Part shown: positions 40,301 through 49,966 of the stretch, one piece after another
How the letters are laid out: every line of letters begins with the position of its first letter
Position numbering within the stretch: the stretch's first letter is position 1
Assembly: GCA_963402885.1 (NCBI GenBank)
Contig: OY727096.1
Span: 21,371,820-21,435,819 of the forward strand
Length of the DNA: 64,000 nucleotides
DNA from: Antedon bifida
Taxonomy: Eukaryota; Echinodermata; Crinoidea; Comatulida; Antedonidae
Direction: 5' to 3'
Position numbers and translations under genes: made by a program
The notes under the pieces: generated by a model
What the model was told of the DNA's origin: nothing
Database searches by the model: none
What the model saw: only the letters and a program-made list of their open reading frames with translations

Positions 40301-43300
40301 TTTTTGGGATGAAGCTCGTCTAAATGTAAGTTTTCCTTTTCACTATTTTGACTTCATTTTCAGTAAAATTTGCTATTTTTACAGCTTATTGTACAATTGT
40401 TTTTTAGTGTTGTAACCAACTGAGCCAGTGGAAGGAACTTGAAAAATATTCTGTTGAAAACATCGATGAGCAAAGACCGCCTGACCTCACTCGGATCTGG
40501 TCTGACCAATATTATAAGGTATATTGACATTTTGGTTAGTTATTCTAGTTTATATATCTTGCATTAAATATCTGCCGTATACAGTCACAGTTAAACCACA
40601 AAGACTTTGAAATATTGCCTTACTTTATTATTTATGATTTTGTATATATTTTTTGATATAGGATTGCTACATGCCATATATGGTAAGAAGCAAATTGAAA
40701 ATGTTGCTATCTGGAGGAGAAGATGAGTCACTATTACAGTTCATTGACCTTTCAATGAAAGACCAAGATAAGCGTGATTTTCTGGAGGTAAACATTTGAA
40801 AAATACTTTTTAAAATTTGATAACAATCTTTTCTTTTTTCTCTAGGACTGGTCTTCCTGATCTAATATTCATTATAAGAATCCATTTTTAAAGATATAAT
40901 TATTGTCCCTGTATTGAACCTTTTATATAATTGGATCGGAAAAAACATTATTTTACCTGAAAAAACTGTAATTTAAAGGGAAAAAGAGTCAAATTGACTG
41001 GAAGTCAACAGGTTTTGGTTTGATTTAACGATTTATATTAGTTTTTTTTTCTACGGAAGTGATTACCTTTATTAAAACTGCGAAATGGCCTATTCTAAAG
41101 CTCTGTCTACACTATCAAACTAGTTTGACAAAAATAGTGTGATGTGCCTAAATATGGTAGTGATATGCCCAAATATGATAGTGTTATATGATGATGATAT
41201 ATCATCATGTCCATATATATTTGTTGAACTAGTTTGATAGTGTAGACCGAGTCTTTCTTGTTATGTGTTGAAATCATATTTTACTTGTTCTGTTTCAGTC
41301 TTCATTCAGTGAGGAGTTGGGCCTTTTGTACATCCTTCAAGAAGATTACAACAGAGCAAAGTATTACATAAATGAGTACTTGCAGTTATTTTTACAGGTA
41401 AACTATTCACTAAACTTATTCTGTTAAATCAAGAATCTTGGAAATTCTCACCTTGGTAACTAGCATTTTGTCAAGTATATTTCTTGCTTTGTATATTTCA
41501 TTTCATCATCCAGAATTTTTTTTTAAATAAAGGTAACAAATAATCAATATATTGGTGATGTCACAAAAGCTTACTAAAATCTTGAGTTTTCTGTATTATA
41601 CTTCTTCCTAGATCTTCCACTTATAATGGACTTAAATATTAAATGAGTGTTTGAATAATTTGTAACATTGTTTTTTGCTAGAATTGGTGTGGTCTTGGTC
41701 AGCTCATGTCAACAAGCCGAATGAAAGAGCTTCGTAGTGTACAGAGAGTAACTGAAGTCAAAGAATTTCTTCATGTTATTACGTCAAGTAAACCAAATGT
41801 TTCCGACAATGCTGCAATTTTTGTGTTGCTTGATAAATGGAATAATCGATATCCAGACCCAACGCAAGATCCGATAAATGTTTGGGATGATGTCACAACT
41901 AATAGGTAAGTTTTCGACCAATCAGTTTTTTTATATTGAAATAGCTATGTTACCATCATTGATTATTTACTTCATTGCTTCGTTCCTCAAGAACACAGTT
42001 GTAGCATAACAACAGAAACATCAAGACATTCTCAACTCTACCATAATGCTGTTCATCAAACCTTACTTAAGCTCTGTCTACACTATTGTATCAAACTAGT
42101 TTGACAAAAAAAGTGTGATGTGCCCAAATATAGTAGTGATATGCTTAAATATGGTAGTGATATGACATTACATGTCCATATATGGGCACATCACATTTTT
42201 TTGTCACATAAAGTTTGATAGTGTAGACAGAGCTTAAGGTTTCTTGTAAGTGTAATAGTAACAATGTAAATAATTAATAGTTTCATTTGCACAAGTAAAA
42301 GAGATATAGAAGAGAACTTGTAAATTGTTTAATGAATTAATTTTTTTTTTCTAAAGGTCCTTTTTTATGGATAAGTTTACAACAAGAGGAAGATCTGATG
42401 ACACCGAAGACAGTGAGATGATCTCACAAGATACAAATTTATGTGAAAGAATTGAACTTGGAAACCTGACGATGCAATTGAAGATGGCAGACAGTGCTTG
42501 TCAAATGGTAAGATACTCTCTTGTTTAATAATACTAATAATAATAATATTTATTTAGTCACCAATGAAAAATAACCAGGAGTGAGAATAGGCTAAAGCCT
42601 AAAGAGTTTCTGAACTCACTCCATATAATACAAATAAAACCTTGTCAAGAAAATTAAACAATTTTAATACAAATAAACTATACATAACATGAAATAAAGT
42701 GTTAGAGCAGCCTTAAATATTGAAATTGTTTGTTTTAAAAAAAAAGCATTTTTCAAACCAAAATAAAAAAAAAATACAATAAATTTTTGAAATAATTTTT
42801 TTTTCTCTTTTAGGCTAACTTTTCAGTGGCAAAGAAAAGCTTAAAGAAAAGCTACTGCATCCTTAAAAACCATGGTAGTCTGCTGCCAGAGTGGACATTT
42901 GCATATGTGAATATGCATCAAACACAGGCACCGTTATTGGATGCAAATAGCAGAGTTACTACAGTGTTAGCAACGTTCAACCCCTTAGGTTAGTAAGAAA
43001 TATTTATTACGCTCTGTCTACACTATAAAACTTTTATGTGACAAAAAAATGTTATTTTACATCTCGAGTCACTAAAGAGAGATTATTTTTTTTATAGAGA
43101 AACTGAGTAGCTTACCTGTTTTGCAAGAAGAGATGCCAATTAGGATTAGATTCAATCTGAAATTGAGCAGCTCATATGAAATTATTGCACATACACTACT
43201 TGAGTCAGGTAAGAGAAATAAGCTGTTTACTTACTTTAAGTCACACACTTGGAATCAAAGTTTTATACAATCTGGTATAATCATCAGTTATGATACCTTC

Positions 43301-46300
43301 TAGCTATATAATTATTTTCTAGGTGAGACAGTCTTTCAAGAAATAGATGAAAGTAAACTGCGGAAATTAAAAGAGTTGATTACTATCCAATCAGATGATC
43401 CAAATGAGGTAACTGTAAGAATTTTAAGAGTTCAAGTTTTTGTTGCTGTATCATAATGGCTTACATTATGTATACAACTATTAGCATTGTAGCTTGAAAA
43501 TAAACAAATCACAAGTAAACAAAGTTATAACTACAAATACAATAAAAGAGACAAAATAAAAAAAAAAAAACAATAACTTGTATATGTCTGATTCTTAGAT
43601 TGCAGAGGATTTATTTAACAATGCCTACAGCCATCTTAAGAAGGCTGTGGATTGTGCCTTCCAGGCAACATCTGCTGAGGTTGGGCCTATAACTAGCCAG
43701 GCCCACATGGCCATGGCTTCATACTGTGATAAGCTGCTTCGATGTCAAGAAGAAGGTACAATGTGCTTGAAGATTATTTATTTTAAAGAATAATTAACTA
43801 AACTCATTGGAAAAAATTGCCCTAATTATTTTGATAAATGGTCTTGTAAGTTTATATAAGTTCTTATTTCTCTCCCTTTCTCTTCATATAATCATCATAA
43901 TTATATTTATATTACCAAATTTACCTATCTTATATACATTTTTCTATTATCATTATTGTCAAATTATACTTTCATTTATTAATACAGATAAGAAGTTAAA
44001 CCTAAAACACTTTGAATCGTTTCCACTTGCGATAGTAACCAACACACTTCAGGCCATGAAGGACGGTTCATCCGAAGCAATACAACGATTCCCTAGACTC
44101 CTCCAACTGGTAGAATCCCATCCAGACACTGCAAAGGAATTTATAGACAAGGTGAACATAATACAGTACAGTACTAGAACATTTATACCAAAGGATTCAA
44201 AGTCTGGTAGTATGTTTGGCTCGAGCCCATAATCTTTAGATCATAAGCCTGGAATCATACCTCAAGACCAGCAATCTTGAATTACTAAAGTTTTATTTGT
44301 ATATATTTGTTTTCAGTCTAGCAGTGTACCCTGCTGGATGTTTATTAGTTGGATTAGTCAGATGGTCGCTCTATTGGATAAAGATTCTGGTCACACGGTT
44401 CATGGCATTGTAACAGACATTGCTACAAATTATCCTCAGGTATTGTACTGTATATATCAATGTTGTTAAGGCCTTTTTCAATTATACTTAATCTGCAACT
44501 TAACCTACTTCTTCTACGATGATATGATTGGAAGCCTTCAAAACCATCATGCTTTAGCTCCACTATTTTATCAACAACATTAATCCTTATTATTTACATT
44601 CCTCCACATCAGGCTCTTTGTTACCCTTTCAAGATCAGTAGTGATAATTTCAAGTTTAACAAAAGTACCAACACTGGAGCAAAGAATTCTGAAGCGGTGG
44701 AGCGTATCCAAGATGAGCTGACCAAAGTACCCATGATAGAAAGCTTTATCAATGCTCTTAACCAACTTAGCAATCCTGATCATCTGTTCAAAGTAAGTAA
44801 CTCAGTTCAACAAAGGCAATCTAACAACAGGATGCTGAGCTCCGGAGATCAAATGGTTTATCTGTGACTGCGACATGACCAGTTCCACTCCACCGTGCGC
44901 CGCGAAGAATATGTACATAGTACAGTACTGTGGTATTTGTCGCAGCCAGACATAAGATCAAAAGACTATTACACGTTCCTATCTTGGCAAGGCGAGCTCA
45001 GTGTCCTGTTGTTAGATTGCCTTGGTTCAACACTGCCCTCTCTAAGACTGCTATAAGTATGTAGTGATCAAGATAATTTATTAACATTTTAAAGTTAAAA
45101 TTATTAAAAGAATAAAAGGACAAAACACAACTAGAAATGATTACACTGTTTTTATAAACCAATTTCACCCATATTTGCTTTTAACTTTCTTTCTTGCCCA
45201 GGATTGGACCAAGGAAATAGCTCAGCTGTTTAAGGCTCCTGTACTTGACAAGTCAGCCATTCTGAAATCATTTAAACAGATGTATACAGCTTTGTTTGAT
45301 TACAGTAGTTCCCGTGGTAACGCTGATCCTGGTGCTGCTGTGTTTGGAAACTTTAGACGTAAATTTGCTCAGGTGCTTTGTCTTATTGTGCTTGTTTTTA
45401 GCTTTTTATGTCAGAAAAAATTTTGGAATTTTTGAAATATTGAAATTATTGTGGTTTTTTGTTCCAGGATTTTCAAAAAAAAGTCATTGCTGAATTTGGA
45501 AAAGATGGCAGCAAGTTGGCAAAGAAGGTAATCAACTTAGATTTGACATGAAATGAATGAATTTGTGTTGGTAATGAATTTTAATTAAAGAAGTACAGAT
45601 AATCAATTACAATCTTGATCTGAAAAATTCCCCAGTAAAATTTGTTATTAAAAGCCAGGTTGTAATTAACATATCTTGATTGTTATCTTGTACATAGACA
45701 GTGTCCGCAAGCTGTAGAAAGATCCAGGGTGAAATTGAACGGACGAAGCGGTCCATCCCAAGTAATATTAAAGAGTATTCAACTTGGTTCCTGGACTTCC
45801 ACACAATCAATCCAAATCAGGAGCTGGAAATTCCAGGTAACATGTTTACACCTTGGCAGTCAGTACAGTAACAGTCAGTTATTTGTGTTTTACAAACTTT
45901 GTTGATCACACTTAAGCAAGATCTCTCTCAAATACTAAGTATTTCACTTCACTAAGTAAGTCACTATTATATTTAAGGATTTCTCTTAAATGATTAGCAC
46001 TACACTATCAAACAAAAAAGTGTGATATGCCTAAATAATTATGGTTATCATCGTGTCCATATATGGGCACATCACATTTATTTGTCACATAAAGTTTGAT
46101 AGTGTAGACTGAGCTTAAGTGTTTTCTTTAGCCTGTGATTAGTGATTACCATCACAGTAATTCATATTCCATTTCCTAATCTAAATTTCATTTATTTCAG
46201 GTCAATATGATGGCAAGACAAAACCACTCTTATCACACCATGTGACTATAGCTGGTTTTAGTGAACAGGTACTTTTATACTTAAACCTATCAATGCACCT

Positions 46301-49300
46301 GTATAATGAGTTAATGTTCCTCTGCTAAGTTTAAACCTGTAGCTAAGTGGGGTTTGAGTTTCCCCCGAATCCTCCTTTTTCCTGACATTCTCTTGAGATC
46401 AGCAATGGAAGCGATGCATTTGAGATTATTACGAAAATAGAGACATGCACATATCCAAAAGCGCATTGGGGAATTTTGGGATGATTGGTATAGTACAGTG
46501 TATTTAAGTTATGTATAGAATAATTGCTGTCATTGTTCCTCAATAGCAAATTGCTGTGATTATTCTATTCAGGTGAAAGTGATGTCATCTCTTAGAAAAC
46601 CCAAACGAATTATAATCCGGGGTAACGATGAAAAGGATCACATGTTTTTAGCAAAGGGTGGAGAAGATCTTAGACTGGATCAACGAGTTGAGCAGCTCTT
46701 TACACTCATGAATGAGATTTTGGAAAAGGATGCAACGTGTTGTCAGCGTGGGTTAAAACTGAAGACATATCAAGTTATTCCAATGACACCTAGGTACATT
46801 ACCAATAAAATTAACAAAATGTGCTAGATTAAAATAGCCTTTAGTAAGATTTTATGATGTTTAACATTTTATCATTACAGGTTGGGTTTGATAGAATGGT
46901 TACAGAAAACGTGTGTGTTTCGTGAGTTTCTTTACGGAGCGATGACAGAGTCACAACTTAAACGTTATAATTCTGCGTAAGTTTTATAATGTAGAATTCT
47001 ACACACAGTACTGCAGTACAGTATATGTATAGAATTCTACACACAGTACTGCAGTACAGTATATGTATAGAATTCTACACACAGTACTGCAGTACAGTAT
47101 ATGTATAGAATTCTACACACAGTACTGCAGTACAGTATATGTATAGAATTCTACACACAGTACTGCAGTATATGTATTGATTATTACACACATTACTGCA
47201 GTATATGTATTGAATATTACACACATTACTGCAGTATATGTATTAATACACACTTTACTGCAGTATATGTATTAATACACATGGTACTGCAGTATATGTA
47301 TTGATTAATACACACAGTACCGCAGTACAGTATATGTATTGATTATTACACACAGCACCGCAGTACAGTATATGTATTGATTAATACACACAGTACCGCA
47401 GTACAGTATATGTATTGATTAATACACACAGTACCGCAGTACAGTATATATATATTGATTAATACACACAGTACCACAGTACAGTATATGTATTGATTAA
47501 TACACACATTACTGCAGTATATGTATTAATGCACACAGTACTGCAGTAAATGTATTTGTTTCTCACTTTGTACAGAAATGGTTCTAGAGCAAAGATTTTT
47601 GCTTGGGTTAAAAAATTTGGAGGTGGACAGCAATTGAATCAGCAGTATGAAAAGATGTACAGGTAATGATCACACTGAAACCTTTTATTTTGACTGTCAA
47701 TAAAGTGACAATATATCATCATTTGCATTTTTCATAGAACATATAGTATTCTGATATAAGTTATTTCATTATTTGATGAACTATTGTTTTGCTTTTTATA
47801 GCAAGGCAAATCGTACAGAAACCCTGGCTTGTTTTAGAGACTGTGAATCCCAAGTACCACCAGATTTACTTCGGTTCGTATTGCTTTTATGCTTTATTTC
47901 AAACAATATAAAACTAATTTAAATACATTTTTATAACCTATTTAAACAGTATATAAAGATGTTTATTGTTAGTGTATGTTGAATACTGTCGGAGAAATAA
48001 GTTAATGTTGCTTATGTGAAAACTTCCGCCAAGTACTACCATTAAATGTATTCCTAGTTTTATGTTGTTTATCGGGATAAATCTATTCTATACATCTAGA
48101 CAAGCTTTCTTTTCAATGAGTTCTACTCCAGAAGCTTTCCTTACCTTAAGGACGCATTTCATACGCACGCACAGCGTCCTCTGCATCTGTCAATATCTAC
48201 TTGGAATTGGTGATCGTCATCTGTCAAACTTCTTGGTCGACATGGAAACAGGCGGAATGATCGGCATTGATTTTGGACATGCATTTGGATCAGCAACACA
48301 GGTTATTATGCAAATTAATATTTAGTAGTGTAGTAGATTAGTAGTTTAGAATGGTAGTTGTTGATATACAAATTATACCCTTTCCAACTTGTAACCAGGT
48401 TTGCATAGTGTGAAAATAATTTTGTATCAGAACACACTGATAAGAGGCCTGTTTTGTTCCGAGATATCCCGAGTTCTTACTGCACACGCATGTATTGCCC
48501 TAGTATTAAACTGACTAATCATAGTAATCAAATAAAGTGCAACTACGCTTTCCTTCCAAAATTTCTCAGAGTTTGCGTATGCGTATGCCTGTGTGAAAAC
48601 GTGTAATAAACCGGGAGATCAAACCTGGTACAAGTTGTAACAATTTATGCAGATGTGAAACAGTTATTTAGTTCATTACATGATTGCTAGAACTGGTGTC
48701 ATCAAATAAGTCAAGTGCATATGTAAATAAGTAAAAAAAATACAATTATACATCTAACAGCCATTGACTACTGTAATTGTAGTTTTTAAGTAGCATTTAT
48801 TTTGCATGCAAATCTTTATTTTTTATATAGTTTTTACCAGTTCCTGAATTGTTGCCATTTCGATTGACACGACAAATAATGAATCTGATGCTCCCATTCA
48901 ATCAAGACGGATTACTTCAAAGCACTATGTGTCACACGCTCAGAGCAATACGCAACAACCACGATTTACTTCTCAACACGATGGACGTGTTTATAAAGGA
49001 GCCGTCACTGGACTGGAAAGTAAGGCATCTTCACAGATTATTGCCTTTCTTACCATGCTGCCTAAAGCTCTGTCTGCAATATCAAACTTTATGTGGCAAA
49101 ATAATGTGATGTTCCCATATATGGACATGATGATGTCATATCACTACCATATTTGGGCATATCACAATTTTTTTTCAAATTTGTCAAACTAGTTTGATAG
49201 TTCAGACAGAACTTAAGTTGTCTTATTCTTTATTATTATTTATTCTCATATATGAAAGGTGCAGACTATATTAATGGTGTTTTTTTAGGTGTTAGGATTT

Positions 49301-49966
49301 ATATTTTTTTGACAATAATTCTTTTAGGAATTTGCTCAGAAAGCAGTTACACAGAGGACTGATGAGGATGAGGTGGATGGAGGTGACATGTCATGGTACC
49401 CTAAAGAAAAAGTCAGCTACGCCAAGGCCAAATTTAAAGGAGCTAACCCAGCATATATAACCAGGTTAGTATAATATATCATTTTGGTAGGCCTATTACT
49501 GTTATTGCTAATATTGAAGAGGTTAATCAAATATACATAGTTGAAACTCATGGTGTAAAGCTCTGTCTACACTATCACACATATCACTACCATATTTGGG
49601 CACACACTTTTTTTGTCAAACTAGTTTGATAGTGTAGACAGGGCTTAAGAAACCATGGAGGAATTTCCTCCATGAAGAAACTATGTTTTGAAGAAAACTG
49701 ATGGACTATTCCATAATGTTTTAGGGTGTCTTGTTTCTTAAGTGCATAATTATTTTCTCAGACAAGAACTTCATCTTGGTCATGGTACAAAGCCTGTGTG
49801 TGTATCATTCAAAAGCGTGGCTAAAGGTGATCCTAAGTACAACCAGAGAGCTCGGGAACCAGACCACGACCTAAGTGTTGAAACACAGGTAGCATGTTTG
49901 ATTGACCAGGCTACTGACGCTAATGCTATGGCCAGGATATATCATGGATGGGAACCATGGATGTAG
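15534..49966 (+). CDS. PRKDC: DNA-dependent protein kinase catalytic subunit (DNA-PKcs), complete gene
   Basis: Eighty-four coding exons join in phase from the ATG at 15534 to the TAG ending at 49966: 12,408 nt and 4,135 residues, against 4,128 in human. DNA-PKcs is the PIKK-family Ser/Thr kinase that Ku recruits to DNA double-strand ends to organise non-homologous end joining. The whole architecture is visible: N-terminal HEAT arm, circular cradle, autophosphorylation region, FAT, kinase and FATC. Diagnostic matches to the vertebrate protein include [43 protein letters not shown] and the C-terminus GWEPWM. Introns are short to medium and rich in mobile elements; three use GC-AG splice sites. 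Exon coordinates are given in the block entries. An alternative upstream noncoding exon cannot be excluded. AATAAA at 50181-50186 is a plausible polyadenylation signal. Confidence 0.97.
17475..17665. repeat. MITE family M2, copy 2 (PRKDC intron 5)
   Basis: Ends are AAGGCCAATTTACAAAGTCG and the near reverse complement CGTCTGTGTAAATTGGCCTT, and the core holds TAGCTTGTCCCACATAG. It ends about 27 bp before exon 6. Confidence 0.85.
19966..20120 (-). repeat. LINE 3' tail with (ATG)n microsatellite (PRKDC intron 14)
   Basis: On the minus strand the frame reads [19 protein letters not shown] and [11 protein letters not shown] and then runs into an ATG repeat. Such tails resemble 3' ends of RTE-type LINEs. 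It starts just 12 bp after exon 14. Confidence 0.5.
22646..29899 (+). CDS. PRKDC: PRKDC exons 19-37: circular cradle, first part (residues 811-1793)
   Basis: Exons: 22646-22927, 23379-23440, 23563-23646, 23785-24188, 24507-24601, 24708-24810, 24948-25081, 25200-25269, 25536-25723, 26064-26281, 26538-26660, 26751-26851, 27077-27209, 27789-27959, 28077-28333, 28555-28690, 28967-29124, 29381-29483, 29772-29899. The most conserved stretch is exon 22, with [16 protein letters not shown] and LALHPN-like [21 protein letters not shown] and [10 protein letters not shown] follow in exon 25. Residues here form the HEAT-repeat ring in known DNA-PKcs structures. Intron 25 uses a GC donor (GCATGT); the only nearby GT would bring in an early stop codon. 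Confidence 0.93.
22978..23191. repeat. MITE family M4, copy 1 (PRKDC intron 19)
   Basis: About 214 bp with inverted ends GGCAATCTAAAAAATGG and TGTTGTTAGATTGCC. The inside is shared with the inverted copy at 44815-45021, including ATCTTATGTCTGGCTGC. Confidence 0.85.
26300..26488. repeat. Palindromic MITE family M1, copy 3 (PRKDC intron 28)
   Basis: Ends are AAAGCTCTGTCTACAC and GCGTAGACAGAGTTT, with an inner palindrome around ATCATCATGTCCATATATGG. Confidence 0.8.
26884..27010 (+). repeat. Degenerate tRNA-derived SINE (PRKDC intron 30)
   Basis: It starts GTGGAGCCGTAGCTTAGTAG, an A-box-like head, followed by a poor B-box-like stretch. It resembles the head at 29517-29690. Confidence 0.45.
27270..27705 (+). 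repeat. 86-bp minisatellite (PRKDC intron 31)
   Basis: Five tandem units of about 85-86 bp, starting TTTAAAGATATATTGTCCC at about 27367, 27452, 27538 and 27624, with an older diverged unit in front. Neighbouring units are nearly identical. Confidence 0.92.
29517..29690 (+). repeat. Degenerate tRNA-derived SINE (PRKDC intron 36)
   Basis: The head GAGTGGAGCTGTGGCTTGGT is A-box-like. The body runs to an A-rich end near AACAAACAAAAC. No good B box remains. Confidence 0.45.
30086..36509 (+). CDS. PRKDC: PRKDC exons 38-51: cradle, second part (residues 1794-2594)
   Basis: Exons: 30086-30293, 30605-30783, 31375-31543, 31804-31948, 32227-32393, 32467-32601, 33105-33221, 33624-33904, 34087-34218, 34748-34981, 35360-35509, 35778-35951, 36065-36163, 36299-36509. 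Landmarks are [17 protein letters not shown] (human YLADSTLSE), [22 protein letters not shown] and [13 protein letters not shown]. The segment matching the human PQR cluster around Ser2056 (exons 37-38, [13 protein letters not shown]) carries no Ser/Thr-Gln. Intron 51 uses a GC donor (GCAAGT). Confidence 0.93.
30924..31084. repeat. Palindromic MITE family M1, copy 4 (PRKDC intron 39)
   Basis: It begins AAAGCTCTGTCTTTACTATC and ends GTGTAGACAGAGCTTAA. Confidence 0.85.
31130..31325 (-). repeat. LINE 3' end fragment, antisense (PRKDC intron 39)
   Basis: The minus-strand frame contains [17 protein letters not shown] and [16 protein letters not shown]. These resemble the C-terminal tail of LINE polyproteins (the family pattern has an aspartate-arginine and a tryptophan at this spacing). 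It is a fragment only. Confidence 0.5.
32026..32158. repeat. Palindromic MITE family M1, copy 5 (PRKDC intron 41)
   Basis: A shorter copy with ends AAGCTCTGTTTACACTATC and AATAGTGTAGATATAGCTT. Confidence 0.85.
32790..33062 (-). repeat. tRNA-derived SINE, antisense (PRKDC intron 43)
   Basis: On the minus strand the head has A-box-like TGGCACAGTGTGTTGGACA and the B box GGTTCGGATCC. The body contains GCCTCTCTCCACCCAGGTGT, a string I associate with marine-invertebrate SINEs. It ends about 40 bp before exon 44. Confidence 0.75.
35003..35122. repeat. Palindromic MITE family M1, copy 6, 5'-truncated (PRKDC intron 47)
   Basis: The left end is missing. The right end GATGGTGTAAACAGAGCTTA and inner CATATTTG palindrome are kept. 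It begins about 20 bp after exon 47. Confidence 0.75.
36654..38649 (+). CDS. PRKDC: PRKDC exons 52-55: ABCDE autophosphorylation region (residues 2595-2815)
   Basis: Exons: 36654-36837, 37336-37560, 37949-38070, 38518-38649. Ser/Thr-Gln sites sit where the human ABCDE cluster is: T2617 (FVETQ, human T2609), S2620 (SSQ, human S2612), T2643 (RATQ, human T2638) and T2652 (MATQD, human T2647), plus an extra S2671-Q. In human DNA-PKcs phosphorylation here lets the enzyme release DNA ends and opens them to Artemis. A Ser-rich run and a basic KKRKFGRK patch follow. The human DEVD caspase site downstream is replaced by APDAGDAAS. Confidence 0.93.
37018..37285 (+). repeat. 67-bp minisatellite (PRKDC intron 52)
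   Basis: Four units start ACGCCTCTTTGATATACAAT at 37018, 37085, 37152 and 37219, an exact 67-bp period. Units are nearly identical. It fills most of the intron between the two ABCDE-region exons. Confidence 0.93.
38062..38515 (+). repeat. Tandem repeat containing copies of the exon 54 splice donor (PRKDC intron 54)
   Basis: About five units of roughly 80-100 bp. The first overlaps the end of exon 54: AAATTTCG|GTACGAATG at 38063-38079 recurs exactly 100 bp later as AAATTTCG|GTAGGAATG, then in more diverged form. The unit includes AAAATTAACTTACTGTAAAC. Confidence 0.85.
38914..45527 (+). CDS. PRKDC: PRKDC exons 56-74: FAT domain (residues 2816-3664)
   Basis: Exons: 38914-39093, 39543-39630, 39733-39856, 40028-40166, 40248-40325, 40408-40518, 40662-40787, 41299-41397, 41682-41905, 42357-42507, 42814-42988, 43098-43208, 43323-43408, 43599-43755, 43988-44151, 44317-44439, 44613-44792, 45202-45372, 45468-45527. 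TPR-like FAT helices give [50 protein letters not shown] and [20 protein letters not shown]. The FAT domain clamps the kinase domain in PIKKs. Confidence 0.93.
39122..39404. repeat. MITE family M3, copy 1 (PRKDC intron 56)
   Basis: Inverted ends are TTTTCACACCTGCATAAAGT and the near reverse complement ending GCAGGTGTGAAAA. Inner strings such as ACCAGGGCAATACATGCG recur, inverted, at 48381-48661. Confidence 0.85.
41096..41256. repeat. Palindromic MITE family M1, copy 7 (PRKDC intron 62)
   Basis: It begins TAAAGCTCTGTCTACACTAT and ends AGTGTAGACCGAGTCTTT. Confidence 0.85.
42067..42237. repeat. Palindromic MITE family M1, copy 8, best preserved (PRKDC intron 64)
   Basis: TTAA stands at both outer edges. 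The ends AAGCTCTGTCTACACTAT and ATAGTGTAGACAGAGCTT are near-perfect inverted repeats. Confidence 0.9.
43009..43060. repeat. Palindromic MITE family M1, copy 9, half copy (PRKDC intron 66)
   Basis: Only one end remains: CGCTCTGTCTACACTATAAA followed by CTTTTATGTGACAAAAAAATG. Confidence 0.65.
44815..45021. repeat. MITE family M4, copy 2, inverted (PRKDC intron 72)
   Basis: Ends GGCAATCTAACAACAGGA and TCCTGTTGTTAGATTGCC are perfect inverted repeats. It starts about 22 bp after exon 72. Confidence 0.88.
45698..49464 (+). CDS. PRKDC: PRKDC exons 75-83: PIKK kinase domain (residues 3665-4067)
   Basis: Exons: 45698-45836, 46201-46268, 46573-46793, 46881-46976, 47576-47662, 47802-47873, 48100-48301, 48831-49019, 49328-49464. 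Visible elements are the phosphate-binding region [13 protein letters not shown], the ATP-site lysine K3761 in FLAKGGEDL, the catalytic loop GIGDRHLSN (D3930, N3935), the metal-binding DFG (D3949) and T3958-Q, the counterpart of human autophosphorylation site T3950. The normally invariant RQD after GGEDL reads RLD here (Leu3768, codon CTG at 46675-46677). All other catalytic residues are intact, so an active kinase is expected. Confidence 0.95.
45996..46118. repeat. Palindromic MITE family M1, copy 10 (PRKDC intron 75)
   Basis: A truncated left end (CACTACACTATCAAAC) with an intact right end TAGTGTAGACTGAGCTTAA. Confidence 0.8.
46985..47560 (+). repeat. 38-bp PstI-site minisatellite filling PRKDC intron 78
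   Basis: The first units are exact 38-bp repeats starting GTATAGAATTCTACACACAG (47027, 47065 and so on), each with CTGCAG. Later units are shorter variants ending GTATATGTATTGATTAATAC. It fills nearly the whole 599-bp intron. Confidence 0.93.
48381..48661. repeat. MITE family M3, copy 2, inverted (PRKDC intron 81)
   Basis: CAACTTGTAACCAGGTTTGC at the left is mirrored by AACCTGGTACAAGTTGTAAC at the right. The inside matches the reverse complement of 39122-39404. Confidence 0.82.
49063..49216. repeat. Palindromic MITE family M1, copy 11 (PRKDC intron 82)
   Basis: Ends are TAAAGCTCTGTCTGCAATAT and GATAGTTCAGACAGAACTTAA. It starts about 43 bp after exon 82. Confidence 0.83.
49556..49648. repeat. 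Palindromic MITE family M1, copy 12, short (PRKDC intron 83)
   Basis: A 93-bp copy: TAAAGCTCTGTCTACACTAT at the left, ATAGTGTAGACAGGGCTTAA at the right. Confidence 0.87.
49762..49966 (+). CDS. PRKDC: PRKDC exon 84: FATC domain and stop
   Basis: The last exon encodes residues 4068-4135. The FATC end reads [13 protein letters not shown] and IYHGWEPWM, almost as in vertebrates, and stops with TAG at 49964-49966. The terminal Trp-Met pair is required for PIKK activity in known family members. Confidence 0.96.

Noticed and set aside
47101-47304. Repetitive 67-codon frame
   Set aside because: It is an artefact of the 38-bp minisatellite in PRKDC intron 78.
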